In this document: in pieces, positions 55,601-64,000 of the stretch
How positions within the stretch are numbered: the stretch's first letter is position 1
How the letters are laid out: every line of letters starts with the position of its first letter
Source of the DNA: Nannocystis exedens
GTDB taxonomy: Bacteria; Myxococcota_A; Polyangia; Nannocystales; Nannocystaceae
Length of the DNA: 64,000 nt
Reading direction: 5' to 3'
NCBI RefSeq assembly: GCF_002343915.1
Contig: NZ_NETK01000001.1
Span: 3,172,001 to 3,236,000, forward strand
Program-made: the position numbers and the translations under genes
Notes under the pieces: model-generated
Database searches by the model: none
What the model saw: the letters and a program-made list of their open reading frames with translations, nothing else
Told to the model about the DNA's origin: nothing

Positions 55601-55783
55601 CGCCCTCGTGCGCGCGTGTGAGGGTTGGCAGCGGCCCGCGTGATCGGCGGGTTTGGCCCGCGTGAGATCGCCGCGAAAGGGCCGCAAAGCGCTTGCCCTG
55701 CGCAAAAGGCGCGCATATGCTCGCGCCGCGCCCGCGGGTGCCAATCCTTACGTCAACCGCCGTTCCCGCCACCGAGAGTCAAA
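55601..55783. other. metK leader, possible regulatory RNA not identified
   Basis: The 183 bases before metK are open in the metK frame but Arg/Ala-rich, so they are probably untranslated. SAM-binding riboswitches often precede metK, but I cannot match any known class by eye. Confidence 0.3.
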
Positions 55784-56941
<1,158 letters not shown>

Positions 56942-56962
56942 GCCACCGCGGCTCCCGCTCGC

Positions 56963-56996
56963 AGCGCGACCCCGGCCCCCGTGCCGCGGTCGCGCT
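56963..56996 (+). terminator. hairpin after metK, first copy
   Basis: AGCGCGACC and GGTCGCGCT form a 9-bp stem, 21 bases after the metK stop, followed by TCGTCGTTTC. It is repeated almost exactly at 57078. Confidence 0.55.
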
Positions 56997-57009
56997 TCGT
57001 CGTTTCGGC

Positions 57010-57066
57010 CATGCATTTTTGAAGCATGCCCCTTGGAGCATGTCCTTTCGCTCACGTACAAAAGAC
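57010..57066. repeat. 14-bp palindromic array
   Basis: CATG/CACG occurs at 57010, 57025, 57039 and 57053. The first step is 15 and the others are 14. It lies directly after the metK hairpin. Confidence 0.8.
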
Positions 57067-57077
57067 CGAGCCCCCGC

Positions 57078-57110
57078 AGCGCGACCCCGGCCCCATGCCG
57101 CGGTCGCGCT
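57078..57110 (+). terminator. hairpin, duplicated copy
   Basis: AGCGCGACC and GGTCGCGCT again. Hairpin and following array are a tandem copy, about 114 bases apart, of the segment at 56962-57066. Confidence 0.5.
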
Positions 57111-57122
57111 GCGTCGTTCGGA

Positions 57123-57176
57123 CATCTTTTGAGGCATGCCCCTTCGAGCATGTCCTTTCGCTCATGTCCGAAAGAC
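57123..57176. repeat. 14-bp palindromic array, duplicated copy
   Basis: CAT(C/G) at 57123, 57135, 57149 and 57163; the last steps are 14. The middle units (CATGCCCCTT(G/C)GAG, CATGTCCTTTCGCT) match the first array almost exactly. Confidence 0.8.
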
Positions 57177-57223
57177 CAAGAACACCCCGAGCCGGCAACG
57201 GGCGCGGTCGTCGGCAGCCAGCG

Positions 57224-57700
57224 CTACACCGTCGCGGGGTCGCGGAGCGGAGCGTCGCCGTCCCACGGCGCGGTGCGCAACTTCACGCGCATATGCATCG
57301 TCAGCGACGCGATGGGGCGGCCGTCGGCGGCGAACGTCTCGCTCTCCGGTCCGCCGGTACATGAGCAGCTCCTGGCCGGGCCCTCGACGATCTGCAGCGC
57401 CTCGCGCAGCGCGTCGAGCTCGGCCGCATCCTCCAGCTCCGCGGGCAGCACGTCGGCGCTGCCGATGTCTCGCCCCGGCCACACGCGCACGCGCGTCATC
57501 TCGCCGAGGGCCGCCTCGAGCGCGGCCTGGGTCGGCGATCCGGTCCATCCAACTCGACTCCTTCGTCCATCGCTCCAGTTCAGCAGGACCGCCGCGGACT
57601 GGCCACTTACACCAAGGAACCGAGCGATTGGTTCGTGGCCCCAGCACGATCTACGCGCGCGGTCGCCGCTGGTTCGATCTCGCCCTCTCCCTGCACGCAC
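57224..57700 (-). CDS. hypothetical protein
   Basis: This frame of about 158 residues is not recognised. The part from GHEPIARFLGVSGQSAAVLLNWSDG onward looks like real protein, with SCSCTGGPESETFAADGRPIASLTMHMRVKLRTAPWDGDAPL near the end. The first 20 residues are Arg-rich and may not be translated, so the start is uncertain. It is on the opposite strand to its neighbours. Confidence 0.45.
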   Translation of the reverse strand: MRAGRGRDRTSGDRARRSCWGHEPIARFLGVSGQSAAVLLNWSDGRRSRVGWTGSPTQAALEAALGEMTRVRVWPGRDIGSADVLPAELEDAAELDALREALQIVEGPARSCSCTGGPESETFAADGRPIASLTMHMRVKLRTAPWDGDAPLRDPATV

Positions 57701-57765
57701 CCTTGGAGCCCCGCGAATTGTCTCCCGACTGGCTCAGAATTACGCGCCTTGGTAGCCTGTCTGTG

Positions 57766-58575
57766 ATGGTCGCCTCGCCGTCGCGCCGGCTCTCCGTAGC
57801 AGCCCTGATCCTCGCCCTCGCCGGCGCGGGCATGTCGGCCCACGCCGCTCCTGCCGCGAAGAGGCCCAAGGAGGCCGCTCCGGCCGCTCCGGCCGCGGCG
57901 CCTGCGTCTGCCGATCCGGCCCCGGCCCAGCCGACGGCGCAGACGCCCACCCCGGCCAAGAGCGAGGGCGGTCTGCTCGGCGAGGACCCGGCCGCGAGCG
58001 CGCGGACCTCGGACCTCTACGGCGACCGGCTCGACGGCATCGAGGCCGAGGTCAACAGCCTCAAGGACAAGATCTTCCGCAGCAAGGCGCGGCTGGCTGT
58101 CCTTCGGGACACGGTCATGGCGGGCGTCGCCGCCGGCGGTCGCGTCGTCCTGGCCCACCGCAACCTCATGGGCGTCGGCTTCCGCCTGGTGCGGATCGTC
58201 TACACCCTCGACGGCGCGCAGATCTTCGCCCGCAGCGACGACTCGGGCGGCCTCGACGCGGAGGACGAGATCCTCGTGTTCGACGGCACCTTGCCGCCCG
58301 GCCCGCACGAGGCCCGCGTCGAGCTCACCTACCAGGGCCAGGGCTACGGCGTCTTCACCTACCTGCGCGGCTACACCTTCAAGTCGCCGCAGACTTACAC
58401 CTTCAACGTCACCGAGGGCGGCAGCTTCAAGCTGGTCAGCAAGGGCTACGAGCGCGGCAACCTCACCACCGAGATGAAGGACCGCCCGGCCGTCGAGTTC
58501 CAGGTCGTCGGTCAGGACGGCGCCGCCGCGGCCGCGCCCAAGGCCGAGCCCGCCGCGGCCGCGCCCGCCAAGTAG
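57766..58575 (+). CDS. exported beta-rich protein, first gene of a TPR operon
   Basis: This exported protein of 269 residues has a signal peptide (residues 1-27, ending MSAHAAP), an Ala/Pro-rich stretch, a short coiled region (DRLDGIEAEVNSLKDKIFRSKARL), and a beta-rich domain (VVLAHRNLMGVGFRLVRIVYTLDGAQIFAR, YGVFTYLRGYTFKSP). The end is again Ala/Pro/Lys-rich. It starts an operon with two TPR proteins, seven bases before the next gene. The trio resembles the gltF-gltE-gltD gliding locus of Myxococcus in gene types and order, but this is inference. Confidence 0.65.
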   Translation: MVASPSRRLSVAALILALAGAGMSAHAAPAAKRPKEAAPAAPAAAPASADPAPAQPTAQTPTPAKSEGGLLGEDPAASARTSDLYGDRLDGIEAEVNSLKDKIFRSKARLAVLRDTVMAGVAAGGRVVLAHRNLMGVGFRLVRIVYTLDGAQIFARSDDSGGLDAEDEILVFDGTLPPGPHEARVELTYQGQGYGVFTYLRGYTFKSPQTYTFNVTEGGSFKLVSKGYERGNLTTEMKDRPAVEFQVVGQDGAAAAAPKAEPAAAAPAK

Positions 58576-58582
58576 TGACCCC

Positions 58583-61024
58583 ATGTCGCGCGCGCTCGCC
58601 CGCCTGGCCCTGGCCTGTGCCCTGCTCGCCCCCGCGGCGGCATCGGCTGCGCCATGGAACATGCCCGTAAGAGCAGGTCTCGTCGTACCTGTCCCTTCCG
58701 GCATGTCCCTGCGCTCCCCCGTGCTCGCCGCCCCCGGCCCGCGCGTCCCGGCGCCCGCCGCCGACGCCGCCCCGAGCGGCGACGCCGCCCGCCTGCTCAG
58801 CGACGCCGAGGACGCGATCAAGGCCGCCGAGCAGGTGACCGCCACCCCCGCGGGCCCGAGCGCGTCCGACCTGGCCGAGCGCCTGGTCGCAGGCCAGGTC
58901 CAGCTCGAGGGCGGGGACGCCGAGGGCGCCGCGATCGTCTTCCTCGACCTGCTGGAGAACGCCCCCGGCACCCCGGCGGCCGTGCAGGCCCGCTACTACC
59001 TCGGCGAGGCGCTGCTGCAGCTGCGCATGCGCCGGTGGGCCAGCGAGTGCTTCTCGCTCACCCTCGCCGACGCCGGCCCCGAGGCCCGCCGCCTCCACCA
59101 GCGCAGCGTCGCCCGCCTGCTCGAGCTCGCCGCGCCCGCCCGCGCCCGCGGCCACGCGCGCAAGCAGGGCCTGTCGGTCATGCCCGAGCTGCGCGCGCGC
59201 ATGCAGTCGGTCGGCCTCGACGCCGACCGCGGCCCCGGCAGCGAGCTCAGCGCGCTCGACGTCACCCGCCTGCGCGGATGGGTCGCCGCCGTCCCGCCCG
59301 ACCAGCGGATCCCCGAGCTCCGCTACGCCTGGGGCCGCTTCCTGTTCCTGTCGAAGGAGTACGGCGAGGCGCTGGTCGAGCTCGACGGCCTCGTCCCCGC
59401 CGACCTGCCTCTCGGGACATCCGCGCCGGCCTGGCGCAGCCTGCTGCGCGCGACCTACGTCGCCGGCGCCGCCGCGGCCGCGCTCGGCCGCCTCGACGAC
59501 GCGATCGTCCGCTTCGACCGGATCGTCGCCACCCGCAGCCTGCCCGGCGCGGCGGAGCAGGAGATCCGCGAGCTCGCGTGGATGGCCCGCGCGCGGATCT
59601 TCCACGACCGCGGCGACTACGACGGCGCGCTGCTGTCGTACCGCTCGATCGGCCGCGCCTCGCCGCTGTACGCCTCGGCGCTGTACGAGATCGCCTGGAC
59701 CCTGCTCCGCGCCGACCGCCACGAGGCCGCCCTGGCCGCGCTCGACCAGCTGCTGCGCGAGACCCCCCACAGCGCCGCCGCGGCCGAGGCCAAGTCGCTG
59801 CGCGGCAAGCTGCAGATCCGCCGCCGCAACTGGAAGGCCGCCGAGGACGAGTTCGCCGCCCTGCGCCGCCACTTCGACGACCAGTACAAGGCGGTCGCGC
59901 CGGCCCTGGCCGTCGGCAGCGACGCCCTCGACTACGTCGGCGCCGTCATCCGCTCCGACCCGCGCCACTTCAGCCTCGACACCCTGGTCCCGCGCGCCGC
60001 CATCCCGCTGGCGCGCAACCTGCCGCGCGCGGTGCAGGCCGAGCGCCTGGCCCGAGAGACAGGTGAGACCGAGCACCTGCTGCGCGAGACGATGGCGCTG
60101 CTCGAGCGCATGGAGATCGCCGCCGCCTCGCCCGAGCGCGCGCTGCTGTTTACCGACCTCGGCGCCCACTGGCAGGCCCTCGACCGCGCCGCCCGCGACC
60201 TCGGCGAGGCCGGCGAGGCGCTGCTGACCGCCGTCGGCCGCAGCCCCGGCGGCGCCGCGGCCGAGATGCGCCGCACCGTCGACGCCCTGTTCGAGCGCCC
60301 GTCGAAGCACTTGCGCCGCGTCAGCGACCTCGCCGACCCGCTGGCCGCCGCCCGCGCCGAGACCACCGCCTTGCGCGCGCGCCTCCACGGCCTCGAGTAC
60401 GCCCACCGCGAGTCGTCGCGCCGCGGCTCGCCCGACCCGTTCTTTCAGGAGGCCGCGGCCCTGCGCAGCGAGCTCGGCGCGCTCGAGGACAGCCTCGAAG
60501 CCGCCCACCGCGGCCTGCAGACCGCCCGCGCCACCCTGCGCTTCACCGACCCGCTGCCCGGCACCCGCCGCGACGCCATCGCCGCCCACAACGTCCTCGT
60601 CGGCAACCTGTGGCCCGGCGGCGGCGGCGAGGGCGTGCGCGAGCAGTGGCAACGCCGCCAGCGCCTGCTGATCCGCCTCGACGCCGCCCGCAAGCGCCTC
60701 GGCGCCGCCGCCCAGGCCCGCCTCGCCCGCGCCGTCGTCGTCCTCAAGGAGGAGCGCGACAACCTCACCCGCTACCGCGACGAGCTCGAGGCCCTGCGCC
60801 CGCGCGCCGACGTCACCGCCGCCGAGGCCGTCCACGCCGGCATCCGCGACGTCGCCGCCGACCTGCGCTACTGGACGATCCGCGCCGACGTCGGCCTGCT
60901 CGACGTCGCCTGGGCCACCAAGGAGGCCGAGCTCGAGCTGGCCCGCGAGCTCGAGCGCACCCGCGACCGCAGCGTCAAGAACATCGACCGCGCCGTCACC
61001 GAGGCGCTGGAGGACAGCGAGTGA
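58583..61024 (+). CDS. exported TPR-repeat protein
   Basis: This protein of 813 residues has a signal peptide (residues 1-22, ending ASAAPW) and many TPR-like helical pairs, such as AAIVFLDLLENAPGTPAAVQARYYLGEALLQLRMRRWA, ELRYAWGRFLFLSKEYGEALVELDG and ALYEIAWTLLRADRHEAALAALDQLL. The last 200 residues are charged and coiled (ARLAR...LKEERDNLTRYRDELEAL) and end in RYWTIRADVGLLDVAWATKEAELELARELE. It is likely a periplasmic scaffold. Its stop overlaps the next start by GTGA. Right after the signal peptide a 14-bp repeat array is translated. It compares in type to the Myxococcus AglT/GltE TPR protein. Confidence 0.75.
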   Translation: MSRALARLALACALLAPAAASAAPWNMPVRAGLVVPVPSGMSLRSPVLAAPGPRVPAPAADAAPSGDAARLLSDAEDAIKAAEQVTATPAGPSASDLAERLVAGQVQLEGGDAEGAAIVFLDLLENAPGTPAAVQARYYLGEALLQLRMRRWASECFSLTLADAGPEARRLHQRSVARLLELAAPARARGHARKQGLSVMPELRARMQSVGLDADRGPGSELSALDVTRLRGWVAAVPPDQRIPELRYAWGRFLFLSKEYGEALVELDGLVPADLPLGTSAPAWRSLLRATYVAGAAAAALGRLDDAIVRFDRIVATRSLPGAAEQEIRELAWMARARIFHDRGDYDGALLSYRSIGRASPLYASALYEIAWTLLRADRHEAALAALDQLLRETPHSAAAAEAKSLRGKLQIRRRNWKAAEDEFAALRRHFDDQYKAVAPALAVGSDALDYVGAVIRSDPRHFSLDTLVPRAAIPLARNLPRAVQAERLARETGETEHLLRETMALLERMEIAAASPERALLFTDLGAHWQALDRAARDLGEAGEALLTAVGRSPGGAAAEMRRTVDALFERPSKHLRRVSDLADPLAAARAETTALRARLHGLEYAHRESSRRGSPDPFFQEAAALRSELGALEDSLEAAHRGLQTARATLRFTDPLPGTRRDAIAAHNVLVGNLWPGGGGEGVREQWQRRQRLLIRLDAARKRLGAAAQARLARAVVVLKEERDNLTRYRDELEALRPRADVTAAEAVHAGIRDVAADLRYWTIRADVGLLDVAWATKEAELELARELERTRDRSVKNIDRAVTEALEDSE
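58660..58715. repeat. 14-bp palindromic array inside a gene
   Basis: Units start at 58660, 58674, 58688 and 58702: CATGCCCGTAAGAG, CAGGTCTCGTCGTA, CCTGTCCCTTCCGG, CATGTCCCTGCGCT. CAGGT and ACCTG are a compensatory pair. They are read as MPVRAGLVVPVPSGMSLR. Confidence 0.8.
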
Positions 61025-64000
61025 AGCGCCTGTCCCTCCGGCCATGGCTCTTGGCACCTGCCCTCTGGGCCCTGTCCCTTGCGACATCCGCGCCCGCCGC
61101 CGCCCTGCCGCGCGGCGAGCTGCCGTCGCCGACGGGCTGGCAGGGCATCCTCGGCGAGCCGGGCTCGGGCGTCGCGCGCGAGCCGACCGGCGCGGTCGAC
61201 CGCCGCGCCCTCTCCGTCCCCCCGGCGCGCCTGCCCAAGACCCCCGAGGACGACAAGGCGCTGGCCGACCTCGAGGCGATCTTCGCCCGCTACCGCCGCG
61301 CCGCCGCCGTCGCCGCCGACACCCTGGCGATCGTCACCGTCGTCGAGGCCGAGCGCGGCCGCGGCAAGCTGCAGAAGCAGCTCGACGGCGAGATCGCCGC
61401 CCACAAGGCCAAGGCCCTGCAGCTGCGCGAGGCCGCGATCGCCCGCTACGACGGCTTCCTCAAGCAGAACCCGTCCGACCCGAGCTGGACCCCGGAGATC
61501 CTGTTCCGCCTGGCCGAGCTCCACTTCGAGGCCGACAACGAGCGGTTCGCCCGCGCCGAGGCCGACTACGAGAAAGCCCTGCTCGCGTTCGAGGATCGCA
61601 AAGACAAGAAGAAGACCGACGTCCCGCCCGAGCCGCCGAAGGTCGACTACTCGAAGAGCGTCGCCCTGCTGCACGACCTCAACGCCCGCTTCCCCGGCTA
61701 TGTCCACGCCGACGCCGCCCTGTACTTGATGGCGATCCTCCGCTTCGAGGAGGAGCGGTTCGACGAGAGCCGGCAGACCATGCTCGCGCTGGTGTGCGCC
61801 GATCGCTACGCCGTCCCCGGCCCCGATGGCAGCGGCGTCGTCCCGGCCAGGAACTTCCGCGCCGGCGACTACAACGGCTGCAACCCGCGCAAGCCGGGCA
61901 GCAAGTACGTCGCCGAGACCTGGCTGCGGATCGGCGAGATCCACTACGACCTCGACGAGATGCGCCCCGCGCTCGAGGCCTACACCGAGGCCGCGCGCGA
62001 CACCCAGGGCCCCTACTTCGACGAGGCGACGATCCGGATCGCCTGGACCCTCTACCTCCAGCGCGACTTCCCCGGCGCCGCCGCCCGCCTCGACGAGTAC
62101 GTGCGCCTGGCCGAGAGCATGAAGGCCGCCGGCGACGACTCGGCGATGGCGCTGCGCGACGACGCCATCCGCTACATCGCCAAGTGTTACATCGAGGACG
62201 ACTGGGACCTCGACGGCAACCCCGACCCGGCGGTCGGCTTCGCCCGCCTCGAGCGCGACTACAAGGCCCGCGGCGGCGAGAAGCACGTCCCCGAGATCTA
62301 CGCCGCCCTCGGCGACCTCTACGCGTTCCAGACCGACTTCAAGCTCGCCATCAAGATCTGGGACGCCGCCCTCGCCCGCTGGCCGACCGCCGCCGCCGCG
62401 CCGCTGCTGCAGAAGAAGATCCTCGACGCCCAGGTCGCGCTCGGCGACAAGAACGGCGCCCGCACCGCCCGCGACGCCCTCGCCAACAACTACCTGCGCG
62501 GCACCCCGTGGTTCTACGCCAACGAAGCCGACACCGAGGCGATCGACGCGGCGATGAAGCTCGTCGAGGAGGCCCTGGTCGCCAGCGCGGTCGAGCGCCA
62601 CGCCTACGCCCAGAGCTTGCGGGCCGCCGGCGACCCGCGGGCCGAGGAGGAGTACAAGAAGGCCGCCGCCGCCTACGCCGCCTACCTCCTGCGTTACCCC
62701 GACACGCCTTCCTCTTATCAGTACCGCTACGACTACGCCGAGAGCCTCTACTACAGCGGCCAGTACCTCGAGGCCGCGCGCGAGTACATCACCGTGCGCG
62801 ACAGCAACACCGCCGCCAGCCGCCAGGTCGACGCCGCCGAGGGCGTGGTGTTCTCGCTCGAGGCCTACGTCGAGGACGAGCAGAAGGCCGGAAAGCTGAC
62901 CCTGCCGGACATGCCGAAGCAGGACGCGGTCAAGCCGCCGTTCGACCCCAAGCCGATCCCCGAGGCCTTGCTGGCGCTGCAGGCCGCCTACGACAAGCTG
63001 GTCGCCATCAAGCCCGACGCCAAGGCCGCCGGCAGCCTGGCCTTCAAGTCAGGCGCGATCAGCCAGCGCTACTTCCACTGGGACGAGGCCGAGGTCCGCT
63101 TCACCCGCGTCATCGACGACTACTGCGGCGAGAACGTCGCCATCAACGCCGGCTTCTCGATCATCGACGGCAAGGTCATCCGCGGCGACCTCAAGGCCGC
63201 GCAGGAGTGGACCGAGAAGCTGCTGCAGAAGGGCTGCGGCGACGCCGAGCAGAGCGAGAAGTTCGCCGGCGACCTCAAGACCCTCGGCAACGCGGTCCGC
63301 TTCCAGGAGGCCAACCAGCTGTTCGAGGCCGGCGAGTTCGAGGCCGCCGCCGACCGCTACACCGCGCTGGTCGACCAGGCCCCGAAGGACCCCAACGCCG
63401 ACCGCGCGCTCAACAACGCCGCCGTCGCCTACGAGAAGATCGGCCGCTTCGGCAGCGCCTCGAAGACCTACGAGCGCATCTACAAGCAGTACCCCGACAG
63501 CGAGTTCGCCGACGACGCGCTGCTGCGCTCGGGCCTCAACCACGTGCGCTTCTTCGAGTTCGACGACGCCGTCGCCAGCTACCTCGTGCTCGCCCAGGAC
63601 GAGCGCTACAAGGCCAGCGAGCACCGCCTGCTCGCGCTCAAGAACGCCGCCGACCTGCTCGACAACCTCCAGCAGTACAGGAAGTCGTCGGACCTGTTCG
63701 TCCGCTACGCCGCCCAGACCCCTGACCCCAAGGAGGCCGCCGACGCCAGCTTCCGCGCCGCGCTGGTGCTCGGCAAGACCGACGACCACAAGGCCGCCGA
63801 GACCGCCTTCGCCGCCTTCCTCGCCAAATTCGGCGCCGACCCGACGCAGGCCGCCAAGTCGGTCGAGGCCCACCTGCGGATCGGCGAGGCCCGGGCGGCC
63901 CGCGGCGACCGCAAGGGCGCCGAGACGGCCTACCGCGAGTGCGTCGCGCTCTACACCGCCCGCGGCCTGCAGGCCGCCTCCGACGCCGCCGACTTCCCGT
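61021..64000 (+). CDS. exported TPR-repeat protein (runs off the window)
   Basis: The frame starts at the GTG at 61021, overlapping the upstream TGA as GTGA, and stays open to the window end, so at least 993 residues are encoded. The signal peptide is MKRLSLRPWLLAPALWALSL then ATSAPAAALP. TPR-like pairs follow throughout, for example WTPEILFRLAELHFEADNERFARAEADYEKALLAF, YVAETWLRIGEIHYDLDEMRPALEAYTEAAR, YRYDYAESLYYSGQYLEAAREYITV and ALNNAAVAYEKIGRFGSASKTYERIYKQYP. It is a likely periplasmic scaffold in one operon with the two genes before it, comparable to the long TPR protein AgmU/GltD of Myxococcus gliding. The signal peptide is encoded by a 14-bp repeat array. Confidence 0.8.
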   Translation, partial: MKRLSLRPWLLAPALWALSLATSAPAAALPRGELPSPTGWQGILGEPGSGVAREPTGAVDRRALSVPPARLPKTPEDDKALADLEAIFARYRRAAAVAADTLAIVTVVEAERGRGKLQKQLDGEIAAHKAKALQLREAAIARYDGFLKQNPSDPSWTPEILFRLAELHFEADNERFARAEADYEKALLAFEDRKDKKKTDVPPEPPKVDYSKSVALLHDLNARFPGYVHADAALYLMAILRFEEERFDESRQTMLALVCADRYAVPGPDGSGVVPARNFRAGDYNGCNPRKPGSKYVAETWLRIGEIHYDLDEMRPALEAYTEAARDTQGPYFDEATIRIAWTLYLQRDFPGAAARLDEYVRLAESMKAAGDDSAMALRDDAIRYIAKCYIEDDWDLDGNPDPAVGFARLERDYKARGGEKHVPEIYAALGDLYAFQTDFKLAIKIWDAALARWPTAAAAPLLQKKILDAQVALGDKNGARTARDALANNYLRGTPWFYANEADTEAIDAAMKLVEEALVASAVERHAYAQSLRAAGDPRAEEEYKKAAAAYAAYLLRYPDTPSSYQYRYDYAESLYYSGQYLEAAREYITVRDSNTAASRQVDAAEGVVFSLEAYVEDEQKAGKLTLPDMPKQDAVKPPFDPKPIPEALLALQAAYDKLVAIKPDAKAAGSLAFKSGAISQRYFHWDEAEVRFTRVIDDYCGENVAINAGFSIIDGKVIRGDLKAAQEWTEKLLQKGCGDAEQSEKFAGDLKTLGNAVRFQEANQLFEAGEFEAAADRYTALVDQAPKDPNADRALNNAAVAYEKIGRFGSASKTYERIYKQYPDSEFADDALLRSGLNHVRFFEFDDAVASYLVLAQDERYKASEHRLLALKNAADLLDNLQQYRKSSDLFVRYAAQTPDPKEAADASFRAALVLGKTDDHKAAETAFAAFLAKFGADPTQAAKSVEAHLRIGEARAARGDRKGAETAYRECVALYTARGLQAASDAADFP
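61029..61088. repeat. 14-bp palindromic array encoding a signal peptide
   Basis: Units start at 61029, 61043, 61057 and 61071: CCTGTCCCTCCGGC, CATGGCTCTTGGCA, CCTGCCCTCTGGGC, CCTGTCCCTTGCGA, then CATC at 61085. They encode LSLRPWLLAPALWALSLAT. Confidence 0.8.

Noticed and set aside
55601..55783. SAM riboswitch before metK
   Set aside because: I could not match any known SAM riboswitch core; a covariance-model search would be needed.

Overview
The window is very GC-rich, with strong G/C bias at third codon positions and long open shadow frames. Its gene content points to a myxobacterium, most likely a sterol-making member of the Nannocystineae (Nannocystis, Plesiocystis or Enhygromyxa type). 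The grounds are several lipoproteins with long Thr/Ser/Asp/Gly linkers after the lipobox, FG-GAP and VWA surface proteins, a carotenoid locus, sterol-type oxygenases and a TPR gene trio like a gliding locus. No rRNA, tRNA or CRISPR was found.

Layout. 0-10 kb: a DUF4056 lipoprotein and a divergent membrane phosphodiesterase, then a carotenoid locus with crtC-crtD on the minus strand and crtE, a UbiE-type methyltransferase and crtU on the plus strand. A 57/78-bp minisatellite lies inside the plus-strand group. 10-26 kb: VWA lipoprotein, RetSat-like oxidoreductase, VanX-type dipeptidase with an expanded linker, a 903-residue FG-GAP lipoprotein, and an SGNH-MBOAT acylation pair. These are followed by a decayed integrated element (broken integrase plus excisionase remnant) and an Asp/Cys-rich secreted protein. 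26-28 kb is a gene-poor stretch holding an RCC1 remnant. 28-34 kb: a haem-oxygenase-like diiron protein paired with a GNAT-fold protein, an ODP-type metallo-hydrolase, and a Baeyer-Villiger monooxygenase/NHL-repeat pair with a palindromic operator-like site upstream. 35-44 kb: lipoproteins, a semialdehyde dehydrogenase/aminotransferase pair, a porter-only RND relative without membrane segments, and DoxX. 44-49 kb: a Rieske oxygenase fused to an SCP2 sterol-carrier domain, a sterol desaturase and a polytopic membrane protein. 49-57 kb: a large sensor kinase, an in-frame hisD-hisC fusion, a lipoprotein and metK. 57-64 kb: an envelope protein and two TPR proteins in one operon, the last cut by the window edge.

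The most striking signal is not a gene. A family of tandem 14-bp units recurs at more than twenty places. The unit is CATGTCC-N4-GGA, which gives overlapping GGACATGTCC palindromes. It lies mostly between genes, but it also runs into coding sequence, where it supplies stop codons (3071-3123), signal peptides (40506, 61029), a repeated VPxDS linker (14070-14470) and the joint that fuses hisD to hisC (53045-53086). Paired changes such as CAGGTC...GACCTG suggest that the arms are kept complementary. I do not recognise this family.
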